A DNA stretch of 20,723 nucleotides from an uncultured Desulfovibrio sp. (lineage in GTDB: Bacteria; Desulfobacterota; Desulfovibrionia; Desulfovibrionales; Desulfovibrionaceae): assembly GCA_946490455.1 (NCBI GenBank), contig CAMLXE010000004.1, positions 1-20,723 on the forward strand, written 5' to 3'. Each line of letters begins with the position of its first letter. Positions within the stretch are counted from its first letter, which is position 1. The notes under the pieces are model-generated. The model worked only from the letters and a program-made list of their open reading frames with translations, was not told the origin of the DNA and ran no database searches. Positions 7,227 through 14,355 of the stretch are shown here, piece after piece. A program made the translations under genes and the position numbers.

Positions 7227-9875
7227 ATGTCCGAAAACGCGCTGCCCAAGGGATACGAACCCCATGCCGTGGAAGACCATTGGCGTGCGTATTGGGAAGA
7301 GAACAAGACCTTTACACCCGATCTCGACAGTCCTGGCGATCCTTTCTGCATCGTCATTCCTCCGCCAAACGTTACAGGAGCCCTGCATATCGGGCATGCT
7401 CTGAACCATACGCTCATTGATGTACTCTGCCGTCATGCCCGTCAGAAGGGCAAGAAGGTTCTGTGGGTTGTGGGAACAGATCATGCCGGTATTGCCACGC
7501 AGAACGTGGTTGAACGTGCCCTGGCCAAGGAAGGCAAAACCCGCCATGATCTTGGACGGGAAAAGTTTGTGGAACGCGTCTGGGAATGGCGTGAAGACTA
7601 CGGACATCGCATTCTGAATCAGATTCGCATGCTGGGTGACTCCGTGGACTGGACACGCGAACGCTTCACCATGGATGAAGGTCTGTCCAAAGCCGTACGC
7701 AAGGTATTCGTCCAGCTCTACAAGCAGGGTTATATCTATAAGGGGAAATATATTATCAACTGGTGCAGTCGCTGCCACACTGCACTTGCTGATGATGAAG
7801 TGGATCACATTCCCGAAAAGGGCCATCTCTATCACGTCCGTTACGACTTCGAGGACGGGACCGGTTCTGTGGTCATTGCCACAACCCGTCCTGAAACCAT
7901 CATGGCGGATACTGGTGTCTGTGTTCACCCTGAGGATGAACGTTATGCAGCCTTTGTGGGCAAGAAGGTCATCGTGCCCATAATCGGCCGTGCCGTTCCC
8001 CTGTTTGCCGACCGCTATGTGGACCGTGAATTTGGTACGGGTGCCCTCAAGGTTACTCCCTGTCATGACCCCAACGACTGGACTCTCGGAGAGCGCCATA
8101 ATCTCGAATTCATCCAGTGCATTGATGAAAACGGCATCATGACTGCCGAAGCAGGCCCCTATGCCGGCCTGACCAAGGAAGAATGCCGCAAGCGCATTGT
8201 GGCCGACCTTGAAGCCTCCGGACAGCTCCTCAAGATTGAAGACCTCGATCACAGCGTGGGGCACTGCTATCGCTGCAAGACGGTAGTAGAACCGCACATG
8301 TCCGAACAGTGGTTTGTTGCCTCAACCAAGCTGGCGCCACGCGCGCGTGCTGCCGTGCCGGAAATGACGCAGATCTTCCCGGAAAACTGGACCAAGACCT
8401 ACTATAACTGGCTCGACAACATTCGTGACTGGTGCATCAGCCGACAGATCTGGTGGGGACACAGAATCCCTGCGTGGACATGCCAGCATTGCGGCAAGCT
8501 CATCGTCGAAGAAGAGGATCCTACCGTCTGCCCGGATTGCGGCTCCACGGAACTCGTACAGGAATCCGATGTTCTTGATACCTGGTTCTCTTCTGCCCTG
8601 TGGCCTTTCAGCACGCTTGGCTGGCCGGAAAAGACCAAAGAACTTGAAATGTTCTATCCTACAGCCGTTCTGGTTACCGGCTTTGACATCCTCTTCTTCT
8701 GGGTTGCCCGCATGATGATGATGGGACTTCATTTCATGGACGAAGTTCCTTTCAGACATGTCTATCTTCATGCCCTTGTGCGCGATGCCGAAGGACGCAA
8801 GATGTCCAAGTCCACCGGCAACGTCATTGATCCTCTGGTCATGATCGACAAGTACGGTACGGATGCCCTGCGCTTTACCCTCACCGCCTTTGCCGCCATG
8901 GGTCGTGATATCCGCCTCTCGGAAGAACGCATTGAAGGCTACCGGCATTTCGTCAACAAGCTGTGGAACGCCTCCCGCTTTGCGCTCATGAATCTGCCCG
9001 AGGAAGCGCCAGCACCTGTCGATCTGGCTGCCGTACGCGGCCTGCATCACCAGTGGCTTCTGCATCGTCTTGAAGAAATCAAGAAGGATGTGGATGAAGC
9101 CATTGAAGCCTATCGCTTCAATGATGCTGCTCAGACGCTGTACAAGTTCCTGTGGAACGAATTCTGTGACTGGTATCTCGAACTCATCAAGCCGGATATG
9201 CGTGAAGACGGTCCACGCAAGGCCGAAGCCCAATATGTATTGTGGACGGCCCTGCGTGAATTTCTGATTCTCATGCACCCGATCATGCCCTTTGTGACAG
9301 CAGAAATCTGGCAGGCACTGCCAGGTGGAGCTGGTTCGGATCTCGCAGTCCAGCTCATGCCCGAACTTCGCTCCGCATGCCTCAAGCCCGAGGCTGCTGC
9401 GCAGATGGAATTTGTACAGTCCGTCATCAGCATGATCCGCACCATTCGTGCCGAACTGAATATTGCCCCCTCCTACCGCCTGACGACCTTGCTGCGTCCG
9501 GCAGATGACGCACAAAAGGCCATCCTTGAGGCAAACCGTGAAGTCATCGTAACACTGGCCAGACTCGGAGAACTCATCATTGATGCCAATGGTGAGGCTC
9601 CCAAGGCATCTGCCAGCCATGTAACGCAGGGCTGCGAAGTCATTGTACACCTCTCCGGTGCCGTCAACTTTGCAGCCGAACTGGCCCGCCTTGAAAAGGA
9701 ACTGGGCAAAATTGACAAGGAAATGGGAGGGCTGAACCAGAAACTCGCCAATGAGGGCTTTGTCAGCCGTGCTCCTGCTGAAATTGTTCAGCGAGAACGA
9801 AACCGCGTTGCCGAACTGGCCGATGCCCGTGCCAAGCTTGCAGCGCTTCAGCAGCGTTTCCGCGACGTCATGTAA
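7227..9875 (+). CDS. valS: Valyl-tRNA synthetase
   Basis: This class-I aminoacyl-tRNA synthetase charges tRNA-Val and hydrolyses mischarged Thr-tRNA-Val. Its 882 residues match bacterial ValS of the shorter type. HIGH is at residues 54-57 and KMSKS at 525-529. The editing domain contains TTRPETIMADT and later DWCISRQIWWGHRIPAW, a ValS hallmark. Cysteines 419, 422, 435 and 438 form a zinc-ribbon-like CxxC pair, and Cys180/Cys183 form another. The C-terminus is a coiled-coil arm rich in Glu, Lys and Leu, as in ValS. ATG at 7227 has GGAG 7 nt upstream; an earlier frame extension has no conserved sequence. A strong intrinsic terminator follows 9 nt after the stop. Confidence 0.98.
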   Translation: MSENALPKGYEPHAVEDHWRAYWEENKTFTPDLDSPGDPFCIVIPPPNVTGALHIGHALNHTLIDVLCRHARQKGKKVLWVVGTDHAGIATQNVVERALAKEGKTRHDLGREKFVERVWEWREDYGHRILNQIRMLGDSVDWTRERFTMDEGLSKAVRKVFVQLYKQGYIYKGKYIINWCSRCHTALADDEVDHIPEKGHLYHVRYDFEDGTGSVVIATTRPETIMADTGVCVHPEDERYAAFVGKKVIVPIIGRAVPLFADRYVDREFGTGALKVTPCHDPNDWTLGERHNLEFIQCIDENGIMTAEAGPYAGLTKEECRKRIVADLEASGQLLKIEDLDHSVGHCYRCKTVVEPHMSEQWFVASTKLAPRARAAVPEMTQIFPENWTKTYYNWLDNIRDWCISRQIWWGHRIPAWTCQHCGKLIVEEEDPTVCPDCGSTELVQESDVLDTWFSSALWPFSTLGWPEKTKELEMFYPTAVLVTGFDILFFWVARMMMMGLHFMDEVPFRHVYLHALVRDAEGRKMSKSTGNVIDPLVMIDKYGTDALRFTLTAFAAMGRDIRLSEERIEGYRHFVNKLWNASRFALMNLPEEAPAPVDLAAVRGLHHQWLLHRLEEIKKDVDEAIEAYRFNDAAQTLYKFLWNEFCDWYLELIKPDMREDGPRKAEAQYVLWTALREFLILMHPIMPFVTAEIWQALPGGAGSDLAVQLMPELRSACLKPEAAAQMEFVQSVISMIRTIRAELNIAPSYRLTTLLRPADDAQKAILEANREVIVTLARLGELIIDANGEAPKASASHVTQGCEVIVHLSGAVNFAAELARLEKELGKIDKEMGGLNQKLANEGFVSRAPAEIVQRERNRVAELADARAKLAALQQRFRDVM

Positions 9876-9884
9876 ACCATCCGG

Positions 9885-9914
9885 GGGAAGGGGCAACTCC
9901 CTTCCCTCTTTTTT
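9885..9914 (+). terminator. intrinsic terminator of valS
   Basis: GGGAAGGG (9885-9892) pairs perfectly with CCCTTCCC (9899-9906) around a 6-nt loop, followed by TC and six T's. It starts 9 nt past the valS stop and ends only 31 nt before the next start codon, so the exporter gene downstream needs readthrough or a promoter inside valS. Confidence 0.88.
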
Positions 9915-9945
9915 CCTGCTCCCTTTTCTGATTTTCCGCCTTACC

Positions 9946-10803
9946 ATGAAATTTTCCGCCTCTTCGCCGTACTGTTCACTCTGCCTGCTGCTCATCTCCA
10001 TGAGCTCCATCCAATGCAGCGCATCGCTTGCCAAAACAATCTTTCCCCTCATAGGTCCGGAAGGCACTACGGCACTGCGGCTCATGGTTTCGGCCATCAT
10101 CCTGCTCGTCGTCATACGTCCATGGCGCAGAAACATTACGCGACAGGCCTGGAAACCCATCATTCTTTATGGGTTGTCAACAGGATGCATGAACATGTGC
10201 TTCTATCAGGCCATCAGTCGTATCCCTCTTGGCGTGGCCGTAGGTCTGGAATTTACAGGTCCCATGGCCGTCGCCATGCTTTCATCCAGAAAAATGACGG
10301 ATTTTGTCTGGCTTGTGCTGGCAGCAACGGGGCTTTATCTTCTTCTGCCGCTGCGGGCCACGGACAATATTGATACCCTTGGAGCGATATTCGCCCTCTG
10401 TTCCGGAGTCTGCTGGGGCCTATACATCGTTTTTGGGAAAAAGGCCGGAAACAGCGGTGACAGTGCGGCCTCTGTCGCTCTGGGGATGCTTGTGGGAGCC
10501 TGCTTCATCTTTCCTTTTGGCCTTGTCTCGGCAGGGAGCAGCATGTTTTCGCCTTCTGTGCTTCCTCTGGCCATTGTCCTTGGCATATTTTCCTCAGCCC
10601 TGCCTTACGGGCTGGAAATCTATGCTCTCAAAAATCTTCCATCGCGGACATTCGGCATTCTCATGAGTCTGGAACCTGCCCTTGCGGCTCTGTCCGGATT
10701 CATTTTCCTGCAGGAGACCCTCTCTTCGGGCCAGTGGCTGGCATTGGGCTGCATTATTATTGCATCCATCGGAGCGACAGTTTCCGCACGAAACAAGCAC
10801 TAA
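9946..10803 (+). CDS. rhtA: RhtA-type threonine/homoserine exporter (EamA/DMT family)
   Basis: RhtA is an inner-membrane drug/metabolite transporter with ten membrane segments that exports threonine and homoserine. The 285-aa protein is hydrophobic throughout and follows E. coli RhtA (295 aa) closely, as I recall it: SASLAKTIFPLIG, GTTALRL, LGVAVGLEFTGPMAVAM, DFVWLVLA, SGVCWGLYI, SSALPYGLEIYAL, PSRTFGILMSLEPALAALSG and IFLQETL. Two EamA units are present (about 10-135 and 145-283). ATG at 9946 is preferred because the family similarity begins just after it; the longer open frame overlaps valS and is not conserved. No Shine-Dalgarno sequence is visible upstream, so translation may be weak or coupled. 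Serine-related substrates are also possible. Confidence 0.87.
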   Translation: MKFSASSPYCSLCLLLISMSSIQCSASLAKTIFPLIGPEGTTALRLMVSAIILLVVIRPWRRNITRQAWKPIILYGLSTGCMNMCFYQAISRIPLGVAVGLEFTGPMAVAMLSSRKMTDFVWLVLAATGLYLLLPLRATDNIDTLGAIFALCSGVCWGLYIVFGKKAGNSGDSAASVALGMLVGACFIFPFGLVSAGSSMFSPSVLPLAIVLGIFSSALPYGLEIYALKNLPSRTFGILMSLEPALAALSGFIFLQETLSSGQWLALGCIIIASIGATVSARNKH

Positions 10804-10810
10804 CGGCCTG

Positions 10811-10832
10811 AGACCCAGCTCTAGCCGGGTCT
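10811..10832 (+). terminator. weak terminator-like hairpin after rhtA
   Basis: AGACCC and GGGTCT form a 6-bp stem around a 10-nt loop, 8 nt after the rhtA stop. Only TCCGT follows, so the U-tract is poor. It may be a weak terminator between rhtA and the metallophosphoesterase gene. Confidence 0.35.
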
Positions 10833-10940
10833 TCCGTATGGATTTCAAGGACAAAGTGACTTTCGTCCACCATCATCTCCTCGAGTCGAACGGAACGGCT
10901 CAGAGAGTCCAATTTCTGTTCCGGCAATAAGGGAAAAGCC

Positions 10941-12080
10941 ATGCCCCTGTATCCATTTCTGTGTGCGATCATTGGACTCTATGTCATTGTCCGTGTTGCT
11001 CTTCCTTCCAGGCTCTCATGGCCGCTCAAGATTGTCGTCAGTATCCTGCTTTTTGCCTGTGCCGAAAAGCTGTATCTCACCCGTCTGTATTACGGCTCTC
11101 TGACTGCCTACTCCATGAGCGTTCCGGTAGCCATTGTCACCGGAATTCTGAACGCCTTTGTCATCATGCTGTTTTTGCTGGCGCTGCTCCGTGACATATG
11201 CTGGCTACTGCGCTTTCTGTTACGCCGGAAGCGCTCCCGTTCTCCAAGGTCGGGCCAGATTGGCCTGACGGCAGCAGCGGCATTTCTGGCTGTTTTTTCC
11301 GTATGGTCGGCTCTGAAAGTTCCAGCCGTATCCGAGGTGACGCTTTCCATTCCCAATCTGCCCCCAGCACTGACCGGACTGCGTATCGTTCAGCTTTCTG
11401 ATCTGCATATCGGGCCAATTTTCAAAGAAAAATGGCTCTCGGACGTTGTAAGGGAAGTCAACAGGCTTCACCCCGACATCATCGCCATCACCGGCGATCT
11501 TTCCGACGGACATCCCTCCAGCCAGGGAAAAAATCTGGCGCCATTGAAAGATCTCAAGGCACGCTATGGTACATATATCGTTCTGGGCAATCACGACTAC
11601 TATGCCAGTGCACCGCAGTGGCTCACCTTTTTGCGCAATCTGGGACTGACGGTCCTTACCAATGAACATGTCAGTCTGGAAATCACCGGTTCCGGACAGA
11701 CTGCGCGGTTCACCGTTGCCGGAGTGACTGACCCGGCAGCCCAAAGAACAGGAATGGAAGCGCCCAATGTTCAGAAGGCACTGAAGGGAAGTTCCGGGAT
11801 ACGGCTTCTTCTGGCCCACAACCCCGTACTCGCCAAAGGCAGTGCATCGGCTGGTGCGAATATTCAGCTTTCCGGGCATACACACGGAGGACAGATCCTT
11901 CCAATGGCTCCCCTTGTGGCGCAATTCAATCAGGGCTACAGCTTCGGGACCTATACTGTTGGAGACATGCAGCTCTATGTAAGCCGAGGTACGGGACTCT
12001 GGAGTGGTGTTCCCATACGTCTGCTTTGTCCTTCGGAAATCACACTGTTGACTCTTCAGCCTGAAAGTCCAAAAAAATGA
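10941..12080 (+). CDS. Membrane-anchored calcineurin-like metallophosphoesterase (YkuE/YaeI type)
   Basis: The C-terminal part is a binuclear metallophosphoesterase with the complete motif set: QLSDLHIG (Asp154, His156), TGDLSDG (Asp186), LGNHDYY (Asn217, His218), LLLAHNP (His293) and SGHTHGGQ (His313, His315). About 130 N-terminal residues form roughly four membrane segments (about 5-20, 27-45, 60-82, 108-125). This is the layout of YkuE/YaeI-like proteins; some relatives hydrolyse UDP-diacylglucosamine or phosphorylated lipids. The catalytic domain probably sits at a membrane face. ATG at 10941 has AAGGGA 6 nt upstream. Lipid-linked substrate is inference from the anchoring; it could act on another phosphoester. 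Confidence 0.92.
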   Translation: MPLYPFLCAIIGLYVIVRVALPSRLSWPLKIVVSILLFACAEKLYLTRLYYGSLTAYSMSVPVAIVTGILNAFVIMLFLLALLRDICWLLRFLLRRKRSRSPRSGQIGLTAAAAFLAVFSVWSALKVPAVSEVTLSIPNLPPALTGLRIVQLSDLHIGPIFKEKWLSDVVREVNRLHPDIIAITGDLSDGHPSSQGKNLAPLKDLKARYGTYIVLGNHDYYASAPQWLTFLRNLGLTVLTNEHVSLEITGSGQTARFTVAGVTDPAAQRTGMEAPNVQKALKGSSGIRLLLAHNPVLAKGSASAGANIQLSGHTHGGQILPMAPLVAQFNQGYSFGTYTVGDMQLYVSRGTGLWSGVPIRLLCPSEITLLTLQPESPKK

Positions 12081-12100
12081 CTGCACTCCTCCCGGTTACA

Positions 12101-12130
12101 TTGACAGTCTGGAAGTGAGGGTGCTATCGA
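12101..12130 (+). promoter_or_regulatory. possible promoter of the 128-aa protein gene
   Basis: A perfect TTGACA (12101-12106) is followed after 18 nt by TATCGA, which matches only half of the -10 consensus. It would start a transcript near 12137 with a leader of about 155 nt that carries the inverted repeat at 12193-12254. Confidence 0.35.
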
Positions 12131-12188
12131 AACCATAGATACCCACAACATTCCGCTGGCACCATATCCTCTTGATATTCTGCCAGGC

Positions 12189-12259
12189 GCCTCTCCCCGG
12201 ACAAGGTATTTCCAAAACGGAGATGGGACATTCTCCCAATCGGTATCCGGGGAGCAGGC
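12189..12259 (+). other. potential structured 5' leader of the 128-aa protein gene
   Basis: CTCCCCGGA (12193-12201) is perfectly complementary to TCCGGGGAG (12246-12254). GCC and GGC just outside can extend the stem across a small internal loop, and an inner hairpin TGGGA-CATTC-TCCCA (12224-12238) lies within the loop. The structure ends about 20 nt before the AGGAAG ribosome site. It resembles no riboswitch that I recognise. Confidence 0.45.
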
Positions 12260-12292
12260 GGGTACTCCGTCATATTTCAGGAAGTCTTACCC

Positions 12293-12679
12293 ATGAGCAA
12301 CAACGCCCCGCAAATGAACCTGACCAGAATAACTCTCAATCTGGATAATGGTGCCGTCATGGAATTTTCCGGAAGAGCCTTTGCCGGAGGTTCCTGGTAC
12401 GACGAAGAAACGGAAACGCTGACCCGGCAGAAGCTCTACATCTCGGAATCCGGAGAACACATCTACTCCATTATTTCCGGTCAGGGACAGGAACGCAGTC
12501 GGCGTGCATACCGCGTTTCTCTGGCAGGTGAAACCTGCACCATCAATGATGGACAAAGTGAAATGACGCTTAATCTGGAAATGCTGATGCTTGCGGTGCG
12601 TGCACTGGCGGGGATGGAACGTGCGGATGCACCTACGCTGGATATGGTTGAAGAGACACTCCGTGCAGCCAACTGCTGA
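12293..12679 (+). CDS. Uncharacterised 128-aa soluble protein
   Basis: I do not recognise the family. The protein is small and soluble, with no signal peptide or membrane segment. Alternating hydrophobic and polar residues through about position 85 (TRITLNLDNGAVMEFSG, KLYISESGEHIYSIIS, RAYRVSLAGETCTI) suggest a mainly beta domain. A helix rich in Leu, Met and Ala (about 92-108) and a short helical tail with a C-terminal Cys follow. ATG at 12293 has AGGAAG 8 nt upstream, a good start signal. It has its own likely promoter, a structured leader and a shared bidirectional terminator, so it is almost certainly a real single gene. It is convergent with dnaJ. Confidence 0.8.
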   Translation: MSNNAPQMNLTRITLNLDNGAVMEFSGRAFAGGSWYDEETETLTRQKLYISESGEHIYSIISGQGQERSRRAYRVSLAGETCTINDGQSEMTLNLEMLMLAVRALAGMERADAPTLDMVEETLRAANC

Positions 12680-12751
12680 ATCGGGTGGAGCCTTTTCAGA
12701 ACTGTCCCTTTCAGCACCGGAATCCGTCTCTCTGAAAGAATCTCGTTAAGC

Positions 12752-12786
12752 AAAAAAAATGCCGGCCCAGACTGGACCGGCATTTT
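12752..12786. terminator. bidirectional intrinsic terminator
   Basis: AAAATGCCGG (12756-12765) pairs perfectly with CCGGCATTTT (12777-12786) around an 11-nt loop. Eight A's at 12752-12759 give a U8 tract for minus-strand transcripts (dnaJ), and the TTTT end serves the plus-strand gene. It sits 19 nt beyond the dnaJ stop. Confidence 0.88.
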
Positions 12787-12805
12787 CTGTATCGGATTCA
12801 GAGAA

Positions 12806-13939
12806 TTACTTCTTTTTCTTTTTGCCCTTGTTGCCACCGCCAAGCAAATTTTCAACCCCTTTCAGAATCTTGTCTGAAATGGATTCTTCATTGCAGGCTT
12901 CAAATTCACGCAGCAATTCTTCCTGCCGGGCCGAAAGATTTGTGGGAGTGGTCACAATAATCTCCACAAGGAGATCACCAGTTCGTTTCTGTCCCACATA
13001 AGGCAGTCCCTTGCCGGGCAGACGCAGCACCGTTCCGCTCTGTGTTCCCTTATTGATCTTGAGTTCCAAGGGGCCATCAAGGCCGGGGACTTCCAGGGTA
13101 TCCCCCAACGCAGCCTGTACAAAGGAAATCTTGCGATGCAGAACGAGATCCTGTCCCTGTCTTTCAAACGTCTTGTCGTCTTCAACCTCAATGAAGACAT
13201 AGAGATCCCCGTTAGGACCTCCGTTGCTTCCGGCTTCTCCCTCACCGCGAAGGCGCAGACGCATTCCTGTGTCTACACCAGCAGGGATACGTACGGAAAG
13301 CTCGCGCATCTGCTGAACAGTCCCCTTACCACGACAACGCGGACAGGGTTTTGGAATGACGTAGCCTTCACCATGACAAGAAGGGCAGGGAACCACAAAC
13401 TGGAAAAATCCCTGGGAATTGCGCACCTGCCCCGAACCGCCACACTGACGGCAGGTTTCACGGGACGAACCGGGAGCAGCTCCAGACCCGTTACAATCAC
13501 TGCAGGCAACCTGACGGGGAATGGAAAGCGAAACCTCATCCCCGCTGGCAGCCTGAGCAAAAGAAATTTTCAGATTGTAGCGCAGATCCGCACCGGCCAT
13601 CGGGCGAGGCCCGCCCCGATGCGATCCTCCCATGCTGAACCCGAACATATTGCCGAATATATCGCCAAAATGGGCAAAAATATCTTCAGCAGAGCTGAAT
13701 CCCTGAAAATCATTATCGGTCCCGGCATGACCGAACTGATCATACCGTGCACGCTTTTCAGGATTACGAAGCACCTCATAGGCTTCGGCAGCTTCCTTGA
13801 AACGCTGTTCGGCCTCGGCATCACCAGGATTACGGTCCGGATGATTCTGAAAGGCCAGTTTGCGGTAAGCCCGCTTGATTTCGTCTTCCGACGCATCGCG
13901 GGCCACACCGAGGACATCATAATAATCACGTTGAGCCAT
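12806..13939 (-). CDS. dnaJ: Chaperone DnaJ (class I Hsp40)
   Basis: DnaJ stimulates the DnaK ATPase and delivers unfolded clients. The J domain spans about residues 4-70 with HPD at 33-35. A Gly/Phe-rich linker (about 70-115) follows. Four CxxCxGxG zinc repeats start at Cys146, 163, 185 and 199, then come the client-binding domains and an unusual poly-lysine end. The 377 residues match the family. It lies 36 nt downstream of rpoZ on the same strand and is probably cotranscribed with it; no dnaK or grpE is nearby. No Shine-Dalgarno is visible ahead of ATG 13939, so coupling with rpoZ translation is possible. Confidence 0.98.
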   Translation of the reverse strand: MAQRDYYDVLGVARDASEDEIKRAYRKLAFQNHPDRNPGDAEAEQRFKEAAEAYEVLRNPEKRARYDQFGHAGTDNDFQGFSSAEDIFAHFGDIFGNMFGFSMGGSHRGGPRPMAGADLRYNLKISFAQAASGDEVSLSIPRQVACSDCNGSGAAPGSSRETCRQCGGSGQVRNSQGFFQFVVPCPSCHGEGYVIPKPCPRCRGKGTVQQMRELSVRIPAGVDTGMRLRLRGEGEAGSNGGPNGDLYVFIEVEDDKTFERQGQDLVLHRKISFVQAALGDTLEVPGLDGPLELKINKGTQSGTVLRLPGKGLPYVGQKRTGDLLVEIIVTTPTNLSARQEELLREFEACNEESISDKILKGVENLLGGGNKGKKKKK

Positions 13940-13975
13940 GATGAATTCAAAAGGGGGTTGGAACAGAACGGAAGA

Positions 13976-14212
13976 CTAATCGTCCTGATCAGGTTTTGAT
14001 TCAGTGGCAGGGAAGGTATAATGGCTCATGTCTTCAGGAAAAACCTTACCGGCAGCGATTTCACGCAAAGCGGTCACAATTTCCTTGTTACGGGATTCAA
14101 CCAGAGGCTCATAGCCTTCACGGAACTGGCGCACCCGCTTGATGGCCATCTGAACCAGAAGGAACCGGTTGCCGACGCGTTCCTGGCAGTCTTCAACAGT
14201 GATACGTGCCAT
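13976..14212 (-). CDS. rpoZ: RNA polymerase omega subunit
   Basis: Omega helps assemble and stabilise beta-prime in RNA polymerase and contributes to a ppGpp site in proteobacteria. The protein begins MARITVEDCQERVGNRFLLV and continues with AIKRVRQF, the core omega motifs. It has 78 residues (E. coli: 91) and an acidic C-terminus. ATG at 14212 is chosen over an upstream in-frame start because GGAGG lies 8 nt before it and omega proteins start with this sequence. It is the first gene of an rpoZ-dnaJ unit. In many proteobacteria rpoZ is next to gmk and spoT instead, so the pairing with dnaJ is lineage-specific. Confidence 0.95.
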   Translation of the reverse strand: MARITVEDCQERVGNRFLLVQMAIKRVRQFREGYEPLVESRNKEIVTALREIAAGKVFPEDMSHYTFPATESKPDQDD

Positions 14213-14253
14213 AGAGCAGCCTCCAAAAGGACGGGCCTTCCTCTCCAGTCTCA

Positions 14254-14281
14254 ACTATAATTCAGGAGACATAATTGTCCA
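14254..14281 (-). promoter_or_regulatory. sigma70-like promoter of rpoZ-dnaJ
   Basis: On the minus strand TGGACA, a 16-nt spacer and TATAGT each match five of six consensus positions. Transcription would start near 14247, about 35 nt before the rpoZ ATG. Confidence 0.5.
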
Positions 14282-14326
14282 GAGAGAAAAAAGAAACCCG
14301 ACAGGTAGCAGTGTGCAAAGGGGGAA

Positions 14327-14355
14327 TAAATACCTTCAAACATCTTTGCTGTCAA
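14327..14355 (-). promoter_or_regulatory. second possible rpoZ promoter overlapping the sdaA stop
   Basis: A perfect TTGACA on the minus strand includes the sdaA stop codon (TGT TGA CAG), with TATTTA 17 nt downstream. The -10 is poor, so confidence is low. If used, rpoZ-dnaJ would have tandem promoters. Confidence 0.28.

Noticed and set aside
5630..7420. Long plus-strand frames opposite the CofD-like and amidotransferase-like genes
   Set aside because: Arg, Ser and Pro-rich translations without motifs; they are antisense shadows of genes with clear families.
8322..10163. 613-codon minus-strand frame opposite valS
   Set aside because: It is antisense to valS and rhtA, which are unmistakable; composition is shadow-like and it has no domain.
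10838..10930. 30-codon frame upstream of the metallophosphoesterase gene, possible leader peptide
   Set aside because: No ribosome site, and no amino-acid run that fits attenuation of the downstream gene.
13136..13999. 287-codon plus-strand frame opposite dnaJ
   Set aside because: Antisense shadow of the zinc-finger and J domains of dnaJ, with no recognisable motif.
14282..14350. U-rich tract after sdaA on the minus strand as an intrinsic terminator
   Set aside because: I could not find a stable GC stem immediately before the tract.
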